Shown piece by piece: positions 1 through 7,797 of a stretch of 15,000 bases of DNA. The stretch spans positions 320,484 through 335,483 of the forward strand of contig NW_004754897.1 in the NCBI RefSeq assembly GCF_000188695.1, written 5' to 3'. This DNA comes from Salpingoeca rosetta. Lineage: Eukaryota; Opisthokonta; Choanoflagellata; Craspedida; Salpingoecidae. The translations under genes and the position numbers were made by a program. The notes under the pieces were generated by a model that saw only the letters and a program-made list of their open reading frames with translations, made no database searches and was not told the origin of the DNA. How positions within the stretch are numbered: position 1 is the first letter of the stretch; each line of letters begins with the position of its first letter.

Positions 1-426
1 TCCACCACTTCTGGAAGCGATACAACAAGGTGCCATGCGTGTGCATGATGTGCGTGCTTGTGTGCGCAGAATGTGTCGGTGTACGTACACGTGATTGGCG
101 TGGCGTGTACAAGCGTGTGTGTTGTACCGTGACCGTGCAAGACATCCTTGTCGTGTTCTCTTCTCCCCGCTCACCGTTGATACCCACACTCCCGCTCACG
201 ACCAACCCGTCAACCTCCTGTATCCAATTCCCACTGCTGCAGGTGCTGCTTGACAGATTTGCGTTTGAGCGGGAGGTGTCGCAGTTGGAGGAGGAGAACG
301 TGGAGCTTCGGACCATTCTCAAGCAATACCTCGACGGTGAGCAGGACGAGCACACATTTTGTTTTGTTTCGTTTTGTTTTGTGTGTGTGGTTGTGTTCTG
401 TGTGTGTGGTTGTGTGTGTGTGTGGT

Positions 427-457
<31 letters not shown>

Positions 458-995
458 GTGCGTGTGTGTGAACATGTGGTGACTTCTTCACCACACGGGA
501 TGTGCATGATGCACGCAATGCCACACACACACAACTCCCCATGCGCACTCACTCACTCCCTTTGCACTTTTGCACTGTATTCTTTTGTGCTACTTCCCCT
601 ACTTCCCCTACTCCCCCGCCCCCTCGCACTCCAAATCATTTCAGGCATTTCTGTCAACGAGGAAGTTCTGGATGCAAACAACACCCTGCTCATCGTCAAC
701 AACAAGACCAGCGCTCCACTGTACGCGCTTGCTTGCTTGCATGCATGCAGTGCATGAGTGCCTTTTCGCCCTCGCCTTTGCTGTGGTGCATGTTGTCTTT
801 CGGTGTTTCAGGGGCTCGTGGTTCTCCCGCCGCAGCTCACGCACGCTCACGCACGCTCACGCACGCTCACGTGCACATATTTTATTGTGCAGGCGTGGTG
901 TACCGGTTGGGGATGCGCGTGTGCGTGGCGCTCGACCAAACGTGGTGGAGGCAGCAGAGGTCTCGCGCACATACACCCGCATGGCCACCAAGTAA
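1..995 (+). CDS. DRC2: Dynein regulatory complex subunit 2 (CCDC65), C-terminal part, 5'-truncated by the window
   Basis: Exons are 1-29, 243-336, 645-720 and 893-995. The introns (30-242, 337-644, 721-892) all have GT-AG ends and their phases agree (0, 1, 2). The spliced product gives about 99 residues, starting inside a helix with FWKRYNKVLLDR, then a Glu-rich coiled coil (EREVSQLEEENVEL), then LKQYLDGISVNEEVL and LLIVN, and ending RPNVVEAAEVSRTYTRMATK before the stop at 993-995. The FW.RYNKVLLD, LKQYLDGISV and VVEAA elements are what I recognise as the conserved C-terminus of DRC2/CCDC65. In the family this protein forms a coiled coil with DRC1 and helps build the nexin link between axonemal doublets, which regulates dynein and flagellar beating. 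The N-terminal two thirds lie upstream of the window. The intron at 337-644 holds a long TG repeat. The family identification rests on remembered motifs, not an alignment. Confidence 0.85.
380..470 (+). repeat. TG-repeat tract in DRC2 intron 2
   Basis: An imperfect (TG)n tract with interspersed TGG units starts about 45 bases after the GT donor at 337. It is on the sense strand of the gene. It generates spurious CVCV-type open frames on + and HTHT-type frames on -. Confidence 0.9.
836..871 (+). repeat. Short 10-bp tandem repeat (acgcacgctc unit) in DRC2 intron 3
   Basis: About three and a half copies of a ten-base unit lie just upstream of the intron 3 acceptor AG at 891-892. Nothing indicates a function. 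Confidence 0.75.
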
Positions 996-1504
996 AAAGC
1001 AGCAGCAACAACTGCACTCCTGCTTGCACTGAGTGTCCTTACCCCTGCATCAACTTCCCCTCCCCCTCCTCCATCAATGTGCTTGCCTTGCCTGCTTGAT
1101 GCGAGCTTGATGCGAGTGTCATCACATCATGCGTTTGCACGCAAGCAGCACAACGACTGCCACCACCACTCGTAAAGAACAGCATAAAATGCCTGCATGT
1201 AATTTCTGGGGCAATTTCCGTCAATTTTCGATGGTGCCACACCCCCTTCCTGGCAGCCATTTTGTGGCCACTGCAACCAATACAAGCAAGTAAGCAAGCA
1301 AGCCGATCGACAGCACACGCACACGCACGCAGAGTTGAGGCGCATTTAGCTCTTCACACAAAAGACTTGTCTCGCTTTCTTGACTGTATTGCTCTCAGTC
1401 TCTCACATTGTTTCCTTCCTCCCTCTCTTTCAAGGCAACACTTGAGCCAGAACGCCTAGAAGAGTACAAGAACAACGACGACGACGACGACGACGACGAC
1501 GACA
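996..1504. other. Intergenic spacer: DRC2 3' UTR and galaxin-like gene 5' region
   Basis: These 509 bases separate the DRC2 stop from the galaxin-like start and contain no supported gene. A stretch of ACG triplets (1475-1504) abuts the downstream start codon and probably lies in the 5' UTR. A pyrimidine-rich stretch ending in AG at about 1433 could be the acceptor of a 5' UTR intron, but there is no independent support. I see no canonical AATAAA signal; ataaaa occurs near 1184. Confidence 0.5.
1475..1504 (+). repeat. (ACG)n trinucleotide repeat immediately before the galaxin-like start codon
   Basis: About nine ACG units end directly at the ATG at 1505. In another frame they read poly-Asp, which produces a spurious open frame. 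In the gene's own frame a TAG at 1457-1459 lies upstream, so the repeat is untranslated for this start. Confidence 0.9.
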
Positions 1505-2476
1505 ATGGCGCGTTTTGTTGGGTCTTGTTCTGCTGCCGCCGTTTATGGCCTTGGACTGGTGGTGGCGCTGGTGCTGATCTCGTCGGGACTGGCGAGCGCG
1601 CAGAACGCGCAGTGTACGTACCGCCTGTACGAGGCCAACGGCGCGCTGCCGTGCGGCAACGCCGTGTTTTACCCGCCGGAGCAAGCCTGCTGCAACGGCG
1701 TCGTGCACAACCGGAACCTGCCCAACGCCGAGCCATACCGCTGCTGCGGCACGGAGTGGGTGCCGGATGACCAGTGCTGTGGCGGCAACCCGATTGTCCC
1801 CGAGTCGCCCTTTGATCCGGTGCGCTGCTGCCGCGGCGTGCAGACGTACGACTCCCTCGTCAGCGTGTGCTGTGCGGACGGCACGACGCTCTCCACGTTT
1901 GACCAAGAGTTTGCTTGCTGCCACAACCTGGTGACTGGCGAAAACCAGCTGTACAACACAACCTCGCAGCAGTGCTGTGCCGGCAACGTTTTGGCTTCGC
2001 CGGCGGCTGGCACTGCCCGCCTGTGCTGCCGCACAGCGTTCCGCACCTATGATCCGTTCAACGAGACGCTGGCTTGCTGCGAGACGCCGACCGGCTCTGA
2101 GATTTACGATCCAACCACCAGCATCTGCTGCAGTAGCGGGGTCGTGGCTGTGACCGACACGGCCACAGCTGCGTGCTGCGGTGACCAGACGTACAACACG
2201 ACGACGCAGGTGTGCTGCGGTAACTCGAACAGCGGCTCATATGCCGTCTACACGGAGCGGGACAACCACGTGTGCTGTGGCACTGACTACGTGAACACGG
2301 AGCTGAACGTTGCCTGCTGCGGCAACAGGCTGTATCCGGCATTCTCCGGCTTTATCGAGTGCTGTGTGGACCAGGTGTACAACGAGCGCAAGCACATGTG
2401 TGTCCAGGACTTTTGCCGCTACTGCCCGCTCTTGAACCCAGACTGTGACAGCTCTGTCTATGGCGGCATGGCGTGA
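1505..2476 (+). CDS. Galaxin-like secreted dicysteine-repeat protein
   Basis: The frame encodes 323 residues. The start at 1505 is the first Met after an in-frame TAG (1457-1459) and has A at -3 and G at +4. Residues 1-32 form a signal peptide: a hydrophobic VVALVLISSGLA core and probable cleavage after ASA. The mature chain has fifteen Cys-Cys pairs (for example QACCNG, DQCCGG, QVCCGN, HVCCGT, IECCVD) spaced roughly 14-30 residues apart. Most are preceded by aromatic turns such as YNTT or YDPT, the layout of galaxin repeats. It ends with a different Cys cluster (CVQDFCRYCPLLNPDCD). Galaxins were described as coral skeletal-matrix proteins and related repeats occur more widely; the role here is unknown, but extracellular matrix or coat is a fair inference. 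There is no transmembrane segment after the signal peptide. The stop TGA lies inside a GTGAGC donor-like site, so the true C-terminus may be longer (see the entry at 2723-2951). Confidence 0.85.
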   Translation: MARFVGSCSAAAVYGLGLVVALVLISSGLASAQNAQCTYRLYEANGALPCGNAVFYPPEQACCNGVVHNRNLPNAEPYRCCGTEWVPDDQCCGGNPIVPESPFDPVRCCRGVQTYDSLVSVCCADGTTLSTFDQEFACCHNLVTGENQLYNTTSQQCCAGNVLASPAAGTARLCCRTAFRTYDPFNETLACCETPTGSEIYDPTTSICCSSGVVAVTDTATAACCGDQTYNTTTQVCCGNSNSGSYAVYTERDNHVCCGTDYVNTELNVACCGNRLYPAFSGFIECCVDQVYNERKHMCVQDFCRYCPLLNPDCDSSVYGGMA

Positions 2477-2515
2477 GCGCTGGTTCACTGAGGGAAACAT
2501 TGCATGTCCGATTGT

Positions 2516-2549
2516 TTGTGTGTGTTTGAGTGTGTGTGTGTGTCTGTTT

Positions 2550-2590
<41 letters not shown>

Positions 2591-2610
2591 TGTGTCTGTG
2601 TTTGTGTGTG
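2516..2610 (+). repeat. TG-repeat tract downstream of, or within an intron of, the galaxin-like gene
   Basis: A long (TG)n tract with TGTC and TTTG interruptions begins about 43 bases after the GTGAGC site at 2473. Its position and strand match the intronic TG tracts of DRC2 and POR, which supports the region 2473-2722 being an intron. Confidence 0.9.
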
Positions 2611-2722
2611 CACCTTTTGTTCGTTTACCTTGCCCCACCTCCCAATCTCCTCCAATCCTCCGCTGAGTCTTCCTTCCTTCTTGAGTTCTTTCTCCGTCCG
2701 CCGTCGTTTCGTTACATTACAG

Positions 2723-2789
2723 GAGGCAACACTTTCCTGGACCCTTCTTGTTCAACCCCTTTATGTCACCAGTGCTCCCTGCATGCCAT

Positions 2790-2821
<32 letters not shown>

Positions 2822-2951
2822 ATCTTCCCAACTCCACCACCACCTCGTTCAGGCGTTCCACGATGCATGCAAGCAGCAGAAGAGGGCAGCCATCTCCGCC
2901 TTGCGTTACCGACACCATAAACTGCACAGTTTTGGCGTGATGCAAAATTAA
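2723..2951 (+). CDS. Candidate last two exons of the galaxin-like gene
   Basis: Joining 1505-2472, 2723-2789 and 2853-2951 gives one open frame of 377 residues. The donor GTGAGC at 2473 meets an acceptor ending ATTACAG at 2722, in phase 2. The donor at 2790 (CAT then GTGCGT) meets the acceptor ending GTTCAG at 2852, in phase 0. Both introns carry TG repeats next to their 5' side, as other introns here do. The added C-terminus has 55 residues (ARQHFPGPFLF..., then AFHDACKQQKRAAISALRY..., ending VMQN) and holds only two further cysteines. I recognise no domain in it. It could instead be 3' UTR with chance open frames. Confidence 0.5.
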
Positions 2952-3544
2952 AATTGTTTTTTGGCTACTTGTGCACTTGGGCCCGTACCTTGCATCACCG
3001 CACACAAAGCGCATTCAAGAAGCACACACACCCACACGTGGAACGTTGCGTGTCCAAGCACACACCACCACAACCACCACAACGCCAATCAACAACGAGC
3101 AGCCATCACACTCCCCCCCAACAACGCCTGGTCTCTCTCTCTGTCTCTCTCACTCCTCGAACCCCCTTTCTCCATCTTGCACAACACACACGACGCCCTT
3201 CATCAGCATCCCGGCCGAGCATCAACCGCGCACACACACACACACACACAAGGTGAGAGGCGAGCGTTACCACATGTTTCGTCCGTGTTCAGTTTGGTGC
3301 AACAATGGAGGTTGCATCGTGGCAACACAAGAAGCCCCATCCGCACCACAACGTTTTTGCTGCTGCTGTCCCCTGACACAGCCATCATTTTCCACGCAGA
3401 CGACATCACTCTCACACAAGCACACAAGCCTCTCGTCTCTGACACACGCACACACACACTCACGCACGCTCACTCGCTCACACACACTTACACTCTCCCT
3501 CGTACACACACACACGCACACTCGCTCACACTCACACGTTCACG
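2952..3544. other. Intergenic spacer and POR 5' region, CA-rich
   Basis: These 593 bases show no supported gene. The open frames across it are artefacts of CA and TC low complexity. It holds a perfect CA tract (3229-3251) followed at once by a donor-like AAG/GTGAGA at 3253. Acceptor-like sites end at 3399 and 3554. A 5' UTR intron of POR is therefore possible; splicing at 3554 would remove the first ATG (3545) and make the ATG at 3566 the start. Confidence 0.5.
3229..3251. repeat. (CA)n tract upstream of POR
   Basis: A perfect CA dinucleotide run lies immediately before a donor-like GTGAGA at 3253. It would be CA, not TG, on the sense strand, unlike the intronic tracts. Confidence 0.9.
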
Positions 3545-6500
3545 ATGCACGCAGCAACAAGAGCCATGGAGCTGGATAGCCTTGACATGGCCGTGCTAGC
3601 GGGCGCGGCTGTGGCCGTCGCGTACTTTGTGTACACCAAGTTCCTGAGCGAAGACGCGCAGCACAGCAAGCGTGCCTCGACCGTGACCATGGGTGGCCCT
3701 TCCGGCGCAGCCAACGGCAGCGGCGGCGGTGCCATGAGCGTGGGCATCCCACAGAGCCCGAGCGGCATCGACGACAGCGACTTCCTGGCCAAGCTCAAGG
3801 CCACGGGGGCGCAGGTGGCCATCTTCTATGGCTCGCAGACGGGCACCGCGGAGGACTTCTCGCTGCGGCTGGCGCGCGAGGCCAAGCGGTTTGGCATCAC
3901 CCCGCTGGTGGCGGACATCCAGGACTACGACATGGAGTGCCTGCAGACCGTGGCCAAGGAGCAGGAGAACACGGTGCTCCTCTTTTGCGTGGCCACGTAC
4001 GGCGAGGGCGAGCCCACGGACAACGCGCTGGAGTTTTACAACTTCCTCAAGGACAAGGAGGAGAGCGGCGACGACTTTGACCTGACGGGCCTCAAGTTTG
4101 GCGTGTTTGGGCTGGGCAACAAGACGTACGACCACTTCAACGCCATGGGCATGTTTGTGGACAAGATGCTGGACAAGCTCGGCGGGCAGCGCATCACTGA
4201 CCTTGGCCTCGGCGACGACGACGCCAACATGGAGGAAGACTTTGTCAACTGGAAGGAGCAGCTGTGGCCCGAGGTGTGCGCCCTCTTTGGCAAGGACCCG
4301 ACAGACAGCGAGATTAGCTTCCGCCAGTACGAGCTCAGGCCCGACCTCATCAACAAGGACAAAATCTTCACGGGCGAGCCACACTTTTTTGGGTCATTTA
4401 CCAAGCAGAAGCGCCCCTTTACGCAGAAGAACCCCTTTGTTGCGCAGGTGCGCGAGCGTCGGGAACTGTACGACGATGACGACCGCTCCTGCCTCCACAT
4501 CGAACTCGACATTGCGGGCTCCTCCCTCAAGTAAGTGAGAGCTTGTGTGTGTGTGTGCGTATGCTTGTGTGTGTGCGTATGCTTGTGTGTGTGCGTATGC
4601 TTGTGTGTGTCTGTGTCTGTGTGTCTGTGTCTGTGTGTGCGCGCGCATGCTTGTGTGTGTTTGTGTGTGTGTGTGCACTTGTGTGTGCACATGCGCATTT
4701 GTGCACACGTACACGCCTGTGTCTCACCAACTCCAACCCATCTAACCTCCCCCTCCCCTTCATTTGCGCAGGTACACGGCTGGCGACCACGTGGCGGTGT
4801 ATCCGAAGAACAACCCGTCGCTGGTGGAGGCGTTGGCTGCGCGCCTCGGCATTGAGCTTGACGAGCTGCTGTACCTCAAGGCCACGGACGAGTACGCAAA
4901 GAAGCAGACGCCGTTCCCATGCGCGTGCACATTCCGCACGGCGCTAACCCACTACGTGGACATCTGCGCGCTGCCCGGGCACAACATCATCCAGGAGCTT
5001 GTGCAGTATGCGCAGGATGAGGAGGAGAAGAGCCGACTGCACCACCTGGTGACGAAGGAGGGCCGACAAGAGTTTGTCAAGTACATCCACGACGACCTCC
5101 GCACCGTCCTCGAGGTGAATCGACAGAGAACAGCAACCACCACCGCAACAGCTCTTTTGCTTGCTTGGCAACTGTGGTAGTGTGGGTGGTATTGTATGTG
5201 TTGGCACGACTGCGTGGATGGTGATGATGAAGGTTAAGTCGATAGACTCGCACGTCCGTACACTTGTACGCCCGCACTCGCCGTCTTGTGTATCTTGTTT
5301 GTGCTGTTGTGTCGCTTCTCCGCTTGCCCTGCTTCTCCGCTTGCCCCACTTGCCTCCCCCTCTCCATCCTTTGTCGCAACAGCTCCCTATTCCCCCGCTG
5401 CTGTGTACATGTGCAGTTTCCTTGGGGGTCATAGTGTTGCGCAAACCAACACGCGTTGTTGTTTTCTTCTTGGCTCGGCTCTTTCAGTGTCCACTGTTGC
5501 TCACATCACAGTGAGCTGTGAGCTGTGCAGTGGGCACAATCAGCCCAGCTACACTTTGGTTGCAGTGACGGTGCTCGTTGTGATGGCTCCGTTATGTGTG
5601 TCATCGTGCTTCCTCGTCACGCTGCCCGTCCCTTTCATTCCTTCCATTTGCTTCCTTCCCTACTCTCTTCCGCCGGATCCCTTACCCAGCATACTTCTGT
5701 TGTCGCTTTTGCCATCGTGTCGCTCAGCTCACCGTTTGGTTTGTTCCCGAATTGCTGTGTGCAGGCTTCAAGTCTGTCGACGTCCCCGCCGACCACCTCA
5801 TTGAGCTCCTGCCGCGGCTCCAGCCAAGGTGCTGTCATGTCAACCTCATTGATGAGAAGGTCCCCGTCTTTGTCAGGCGATCAACCTTCAGGTGCGTGCG
5901 TGTGTGTGTGTGTGTGTGTGTACAACCTGTCGCCCTCACCGTCGTGCATGCAGCGCGCGTGACCCAAACTTACACCAACGTCTCCCCTTCCTTCCTCTCA
6001 CCTTCCCAAAACCGTCAACATATACCGCCCCCCCCCCCTTTCCTATTCCTAACCACAGGCTGCCGTCCAAATCCCGCATCCCGATCATCATGATTGGCCC
6101 CGGCACGGGCGTTGCGCCCTTCCGCGGGTTTCTGCAGGAGCGAGAGGCCCTCAAGGCCAAGGGGAAGACGCTTGGCGATGCGCTGCTGTTCTTTGGCTGC
6201 CAGCACGAGCACAAGCACTACATGTACAGGGAGGAGCTGGAGGAGTTTTTGGAATCGGGCGTCCTGTCCGAACTCCACTCGGCATTCTCCCGTGACCAGG
6301 TCAGTTGCTGCAGGGATGTTGTGGTTGTTGCTGCTGTTGTTGTTGCTGTTGCTGTTGTTGTGTGCGTATGCGCATGTGCCTGGCCTTTGTCTGACCTGTG
6401 TGCCGACCCTCCCTCCCTCGTTCTCACGCATCACCCAAACGATTCCTCCACACACACATACCCACCATCCAACAGCAACACAAGGTGTATGTGCAGCACC

Positions 6501-6653
6501 TGATGAAGAACAACGCCAAGACCATCTGGAAGATGATTGACGCCGGTGCCCACATTTACGTCTGCGGGTGCGTTGCGTGTTGTTGCTGTTGATGGCGTGC
6601 ATACAAACGCACACCATGTGATACTGTGTGTGTGTGGGTGTGGGTGTGGGTGT

Positions 6654-6692
<39 letters not shown>

Positions 6693-7210
6693 GTTCGCTT
6701 GCACTTCGTGCATTTTGCCTGACGCTGCGTCTTGCGAGTTTGTTTCTGCTCACCAAACCTCACCACGACCTCTCCACCACCGTGTTTTCCTGTTGTCACT
6801 TGTTGTCTTGAACAGCGATGCGAAACACATGGCCCGTGACGTGCACCGCGCCCTCGTCGAGATTATCAAGGCGGTACGAACCACGACAAACAGCACACGC
6901 ATGATGCTCTTGTCAGCAACACACACACATGCACATGCATATGCACACACAGCACACAAACAGCACACGCATGATGCTCTTGTCAGCAACACACACACAC
7001 ACATGCACATGCACATGCACACAAAAACAGCACACATACACACACACTCTCTCTTTTCACCACCTCTCGTTGATCGACTTGTGCTTACCAATGTCAACCC
7101 CATACACGTTGCCCTGCACACAGGAGACAAACCTGAGCACGCAGGATGCGGAGACGCAGCTCAAGACAATGGCGCAGCAGCGTCGCTTCCAACAAGACGT
7201 CTGGTCGTAA
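3545..7210 (+). CDS. POR: NADPH-cytochrome P450 reductase, seven exons, with a damaged FAD domain
   Basis: Exons are 3545-4530, 4772-5114, 5765-5891, 6059-6299, 6476-6567, 6816-6873 and 7124-7210. The product passes electrons from NADPH through FAD and FMN to ER cytochromes P450. An N-terminal membrane anchor (residues about 14-31) precedes the FMN flavodoxin domain, with [11 protein letters not shown] (95-105), [12 protein letters not shown] (150-161), [12 protein letters not shown] (188-199) and LGLGDDD. The connecting/FAD domain begins at [11 protein letters not shown]. The NADPH part has [36 protein letters not shown] and the typical VWS terminus. The start may be 3545 or 3566, which has better context (gccATGG). 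Two oddities stand out. Exon 2 ends in phase 0 but exon 3 must be read from phase 1, so one base is missing. PRLQPR is followed by [10 protein letters not shown] and then [11 protein letters not shown], so about 44 residues with the FAD-contacting RxYS and GV(A/C)T motifs are absent. The product would be about 644 residues against the usual 680. It could be an assembly error, a decayed copy or an altered enzyme. Confidence 0.9.
4543..4690 (+). repeat. TG-rich tract with 18-bp tandem units in POR intron 1
   Basis: The intron 4531-4771 opens with a consensus GTAAGTGAG donor. A TG-rich tract follows, including three near-identical copies of an 18-base unit (gcttgtgtgtgtgcgtat) at about 4541-4600. 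Confidence 0.85.
5115..5764 (+). other. POR intron 2 (650 bp), longest intron in the window
   Basis: It starts GTGAAT after the exon ending VLE and ends TGTGCAG before the [11 protein letters not shown] exon. It has no TG tract and no convincing internal exon. Comparison with the family places E directly before G-F at this junction, so no extra residues are expected, yet the reading frame is off by one base. I searched it by eye for the missing FAD-binding segment on both strands and did not find it. Confidence 0.6.
5893..5921 (+). repeat. (TG)n tract at the 5' splice site of POR intron 3
   Basis: The donor GT at 5892-5893 runs directly into GCGTGCG and then a TG run, so the repeat forms part of the 5' end of the intron. 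The same intron has a run of about eleven C residues shortly before its acceptor at 6058. Confidence 0.85.
6625..6691 (+). repeat. TG / TGTGGG repeat in POR intron 5
   Basis: A TG run, a short (TGTGGG)n block, then a pure TG run lie about 57 bases inside the intron 6568-6815, on the sense strand. Confidence 0.9.
6886..7025 (+). repeat. 70-bp tandem duplication in POR intron 6
   Basis: The block beginning acaaacagcacacgcatgat recurs exactly 70 bases later (6891 and 6961 mark the same point of the unit). Both copies run into CA/atgcac repeats. A partial third start (acaaaaacagcacaca) appears near 7021. It lies wholly inside the intron 6874-7123. Confidence 0.85.
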
Positions 7211-7797
7211 ACACACTCTTGAACCCCTCCCCTTCTCCCCCTCCGCCCTCTGCCCTCAATAACTTTGAGGTCGGGTGGCCTGTTGCACCAACCCGTGTTG
7301 CTTTCGGACTCGAAAGTCTGACACCTCTTTTCTTCCTTTCATTGTTATCGCTCCTGCTTCTGCCTCGCATTACTTTGCATATGCACTTTCTCCTCCTCCT
7401 GCACCTCCTCCCTCTTCTTCTGCTTTATAGCTCCTAGTTGTGATTACATTACCCATTCGCTTTTGTCTTGTTGATGTGGCAAGGCTCCTCTCTGATGATG
7501 TTGCGGCAGTGTCCATGCGTGTCCCCATACATGCATGCCCTGCTCCCCCGTACATGCATGCTCCCATGTTCGATTGCTTCATGTGGTCGTTTATGGTCGC
7601 TTGTTTCGGATCAAAAACAGCAGCCATGACGCAAAGAGAGATGAGACGCGCCAAGCGAGGCAGATGCGCACGGGTGCGAGAGCACAGCAAACTTCTGCGA
7701 CAACGCGAAAGAGAGAGGAATCAGGACATGACGGAGCGAATGAGGTATTGCGTGCACACAGAGGGCAATGAGACAGACACCACTGCCAACGCTTGAC
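7211..7797. other. Convergent intergenic spacer between POR and the tail-anchored orphan
   Basis: Both flanking genes end here, so these 587 bases should hold two 3' UTRs and terminators. The first half is pyrimidine-rich. There is a short direct repeat (tacatgcatgc near 7528 and 7551). An open frame covers 7440-7796 on + but lacks any recognisable domain and I do not call it a gene. I see no canonical AATAAA signal. Confidence 0.5.

Noticed and set aside
30..757. Open frames reading CVCVCV or HTHTHT over the TG tract, on both strands
   Set aside because: They are translations of dinucleotide repeats inside a DRC2 intron. The same artefact appears at about 2445-2951, 4535-4947, 6537-6811, 11039-11731 and 12027-12285.
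2954..3599. Overlapping + strand frames upstream of POR
   Set aside because: They consist of His/Thr/Ser low complexity from CA and TC repeats, without recognisable domains.
3596..4384. 262-residue - strand frame opposite POR exon 1
   Set aside because: It is an antisense shadow of a GC-rich coding exon. The + strand carries clear FMN-domain motifs and the antisense has no recognisable domain.
5161..5804. Open frames in POR intron 2 as the missing FAD-domain segment
   Set aside because: None carries RxYS, GV(A/C)T or other POR motifs, and the missing segment belongs after PRLQPR, which lies downstream of this intron.
7440..7796. 118-residue + strand frame in the convergent spacer
   Set aside because: There is no domain, its length is ordinary for GC-rich non-coding DNA, and it lies where two 3' UTRs should be.
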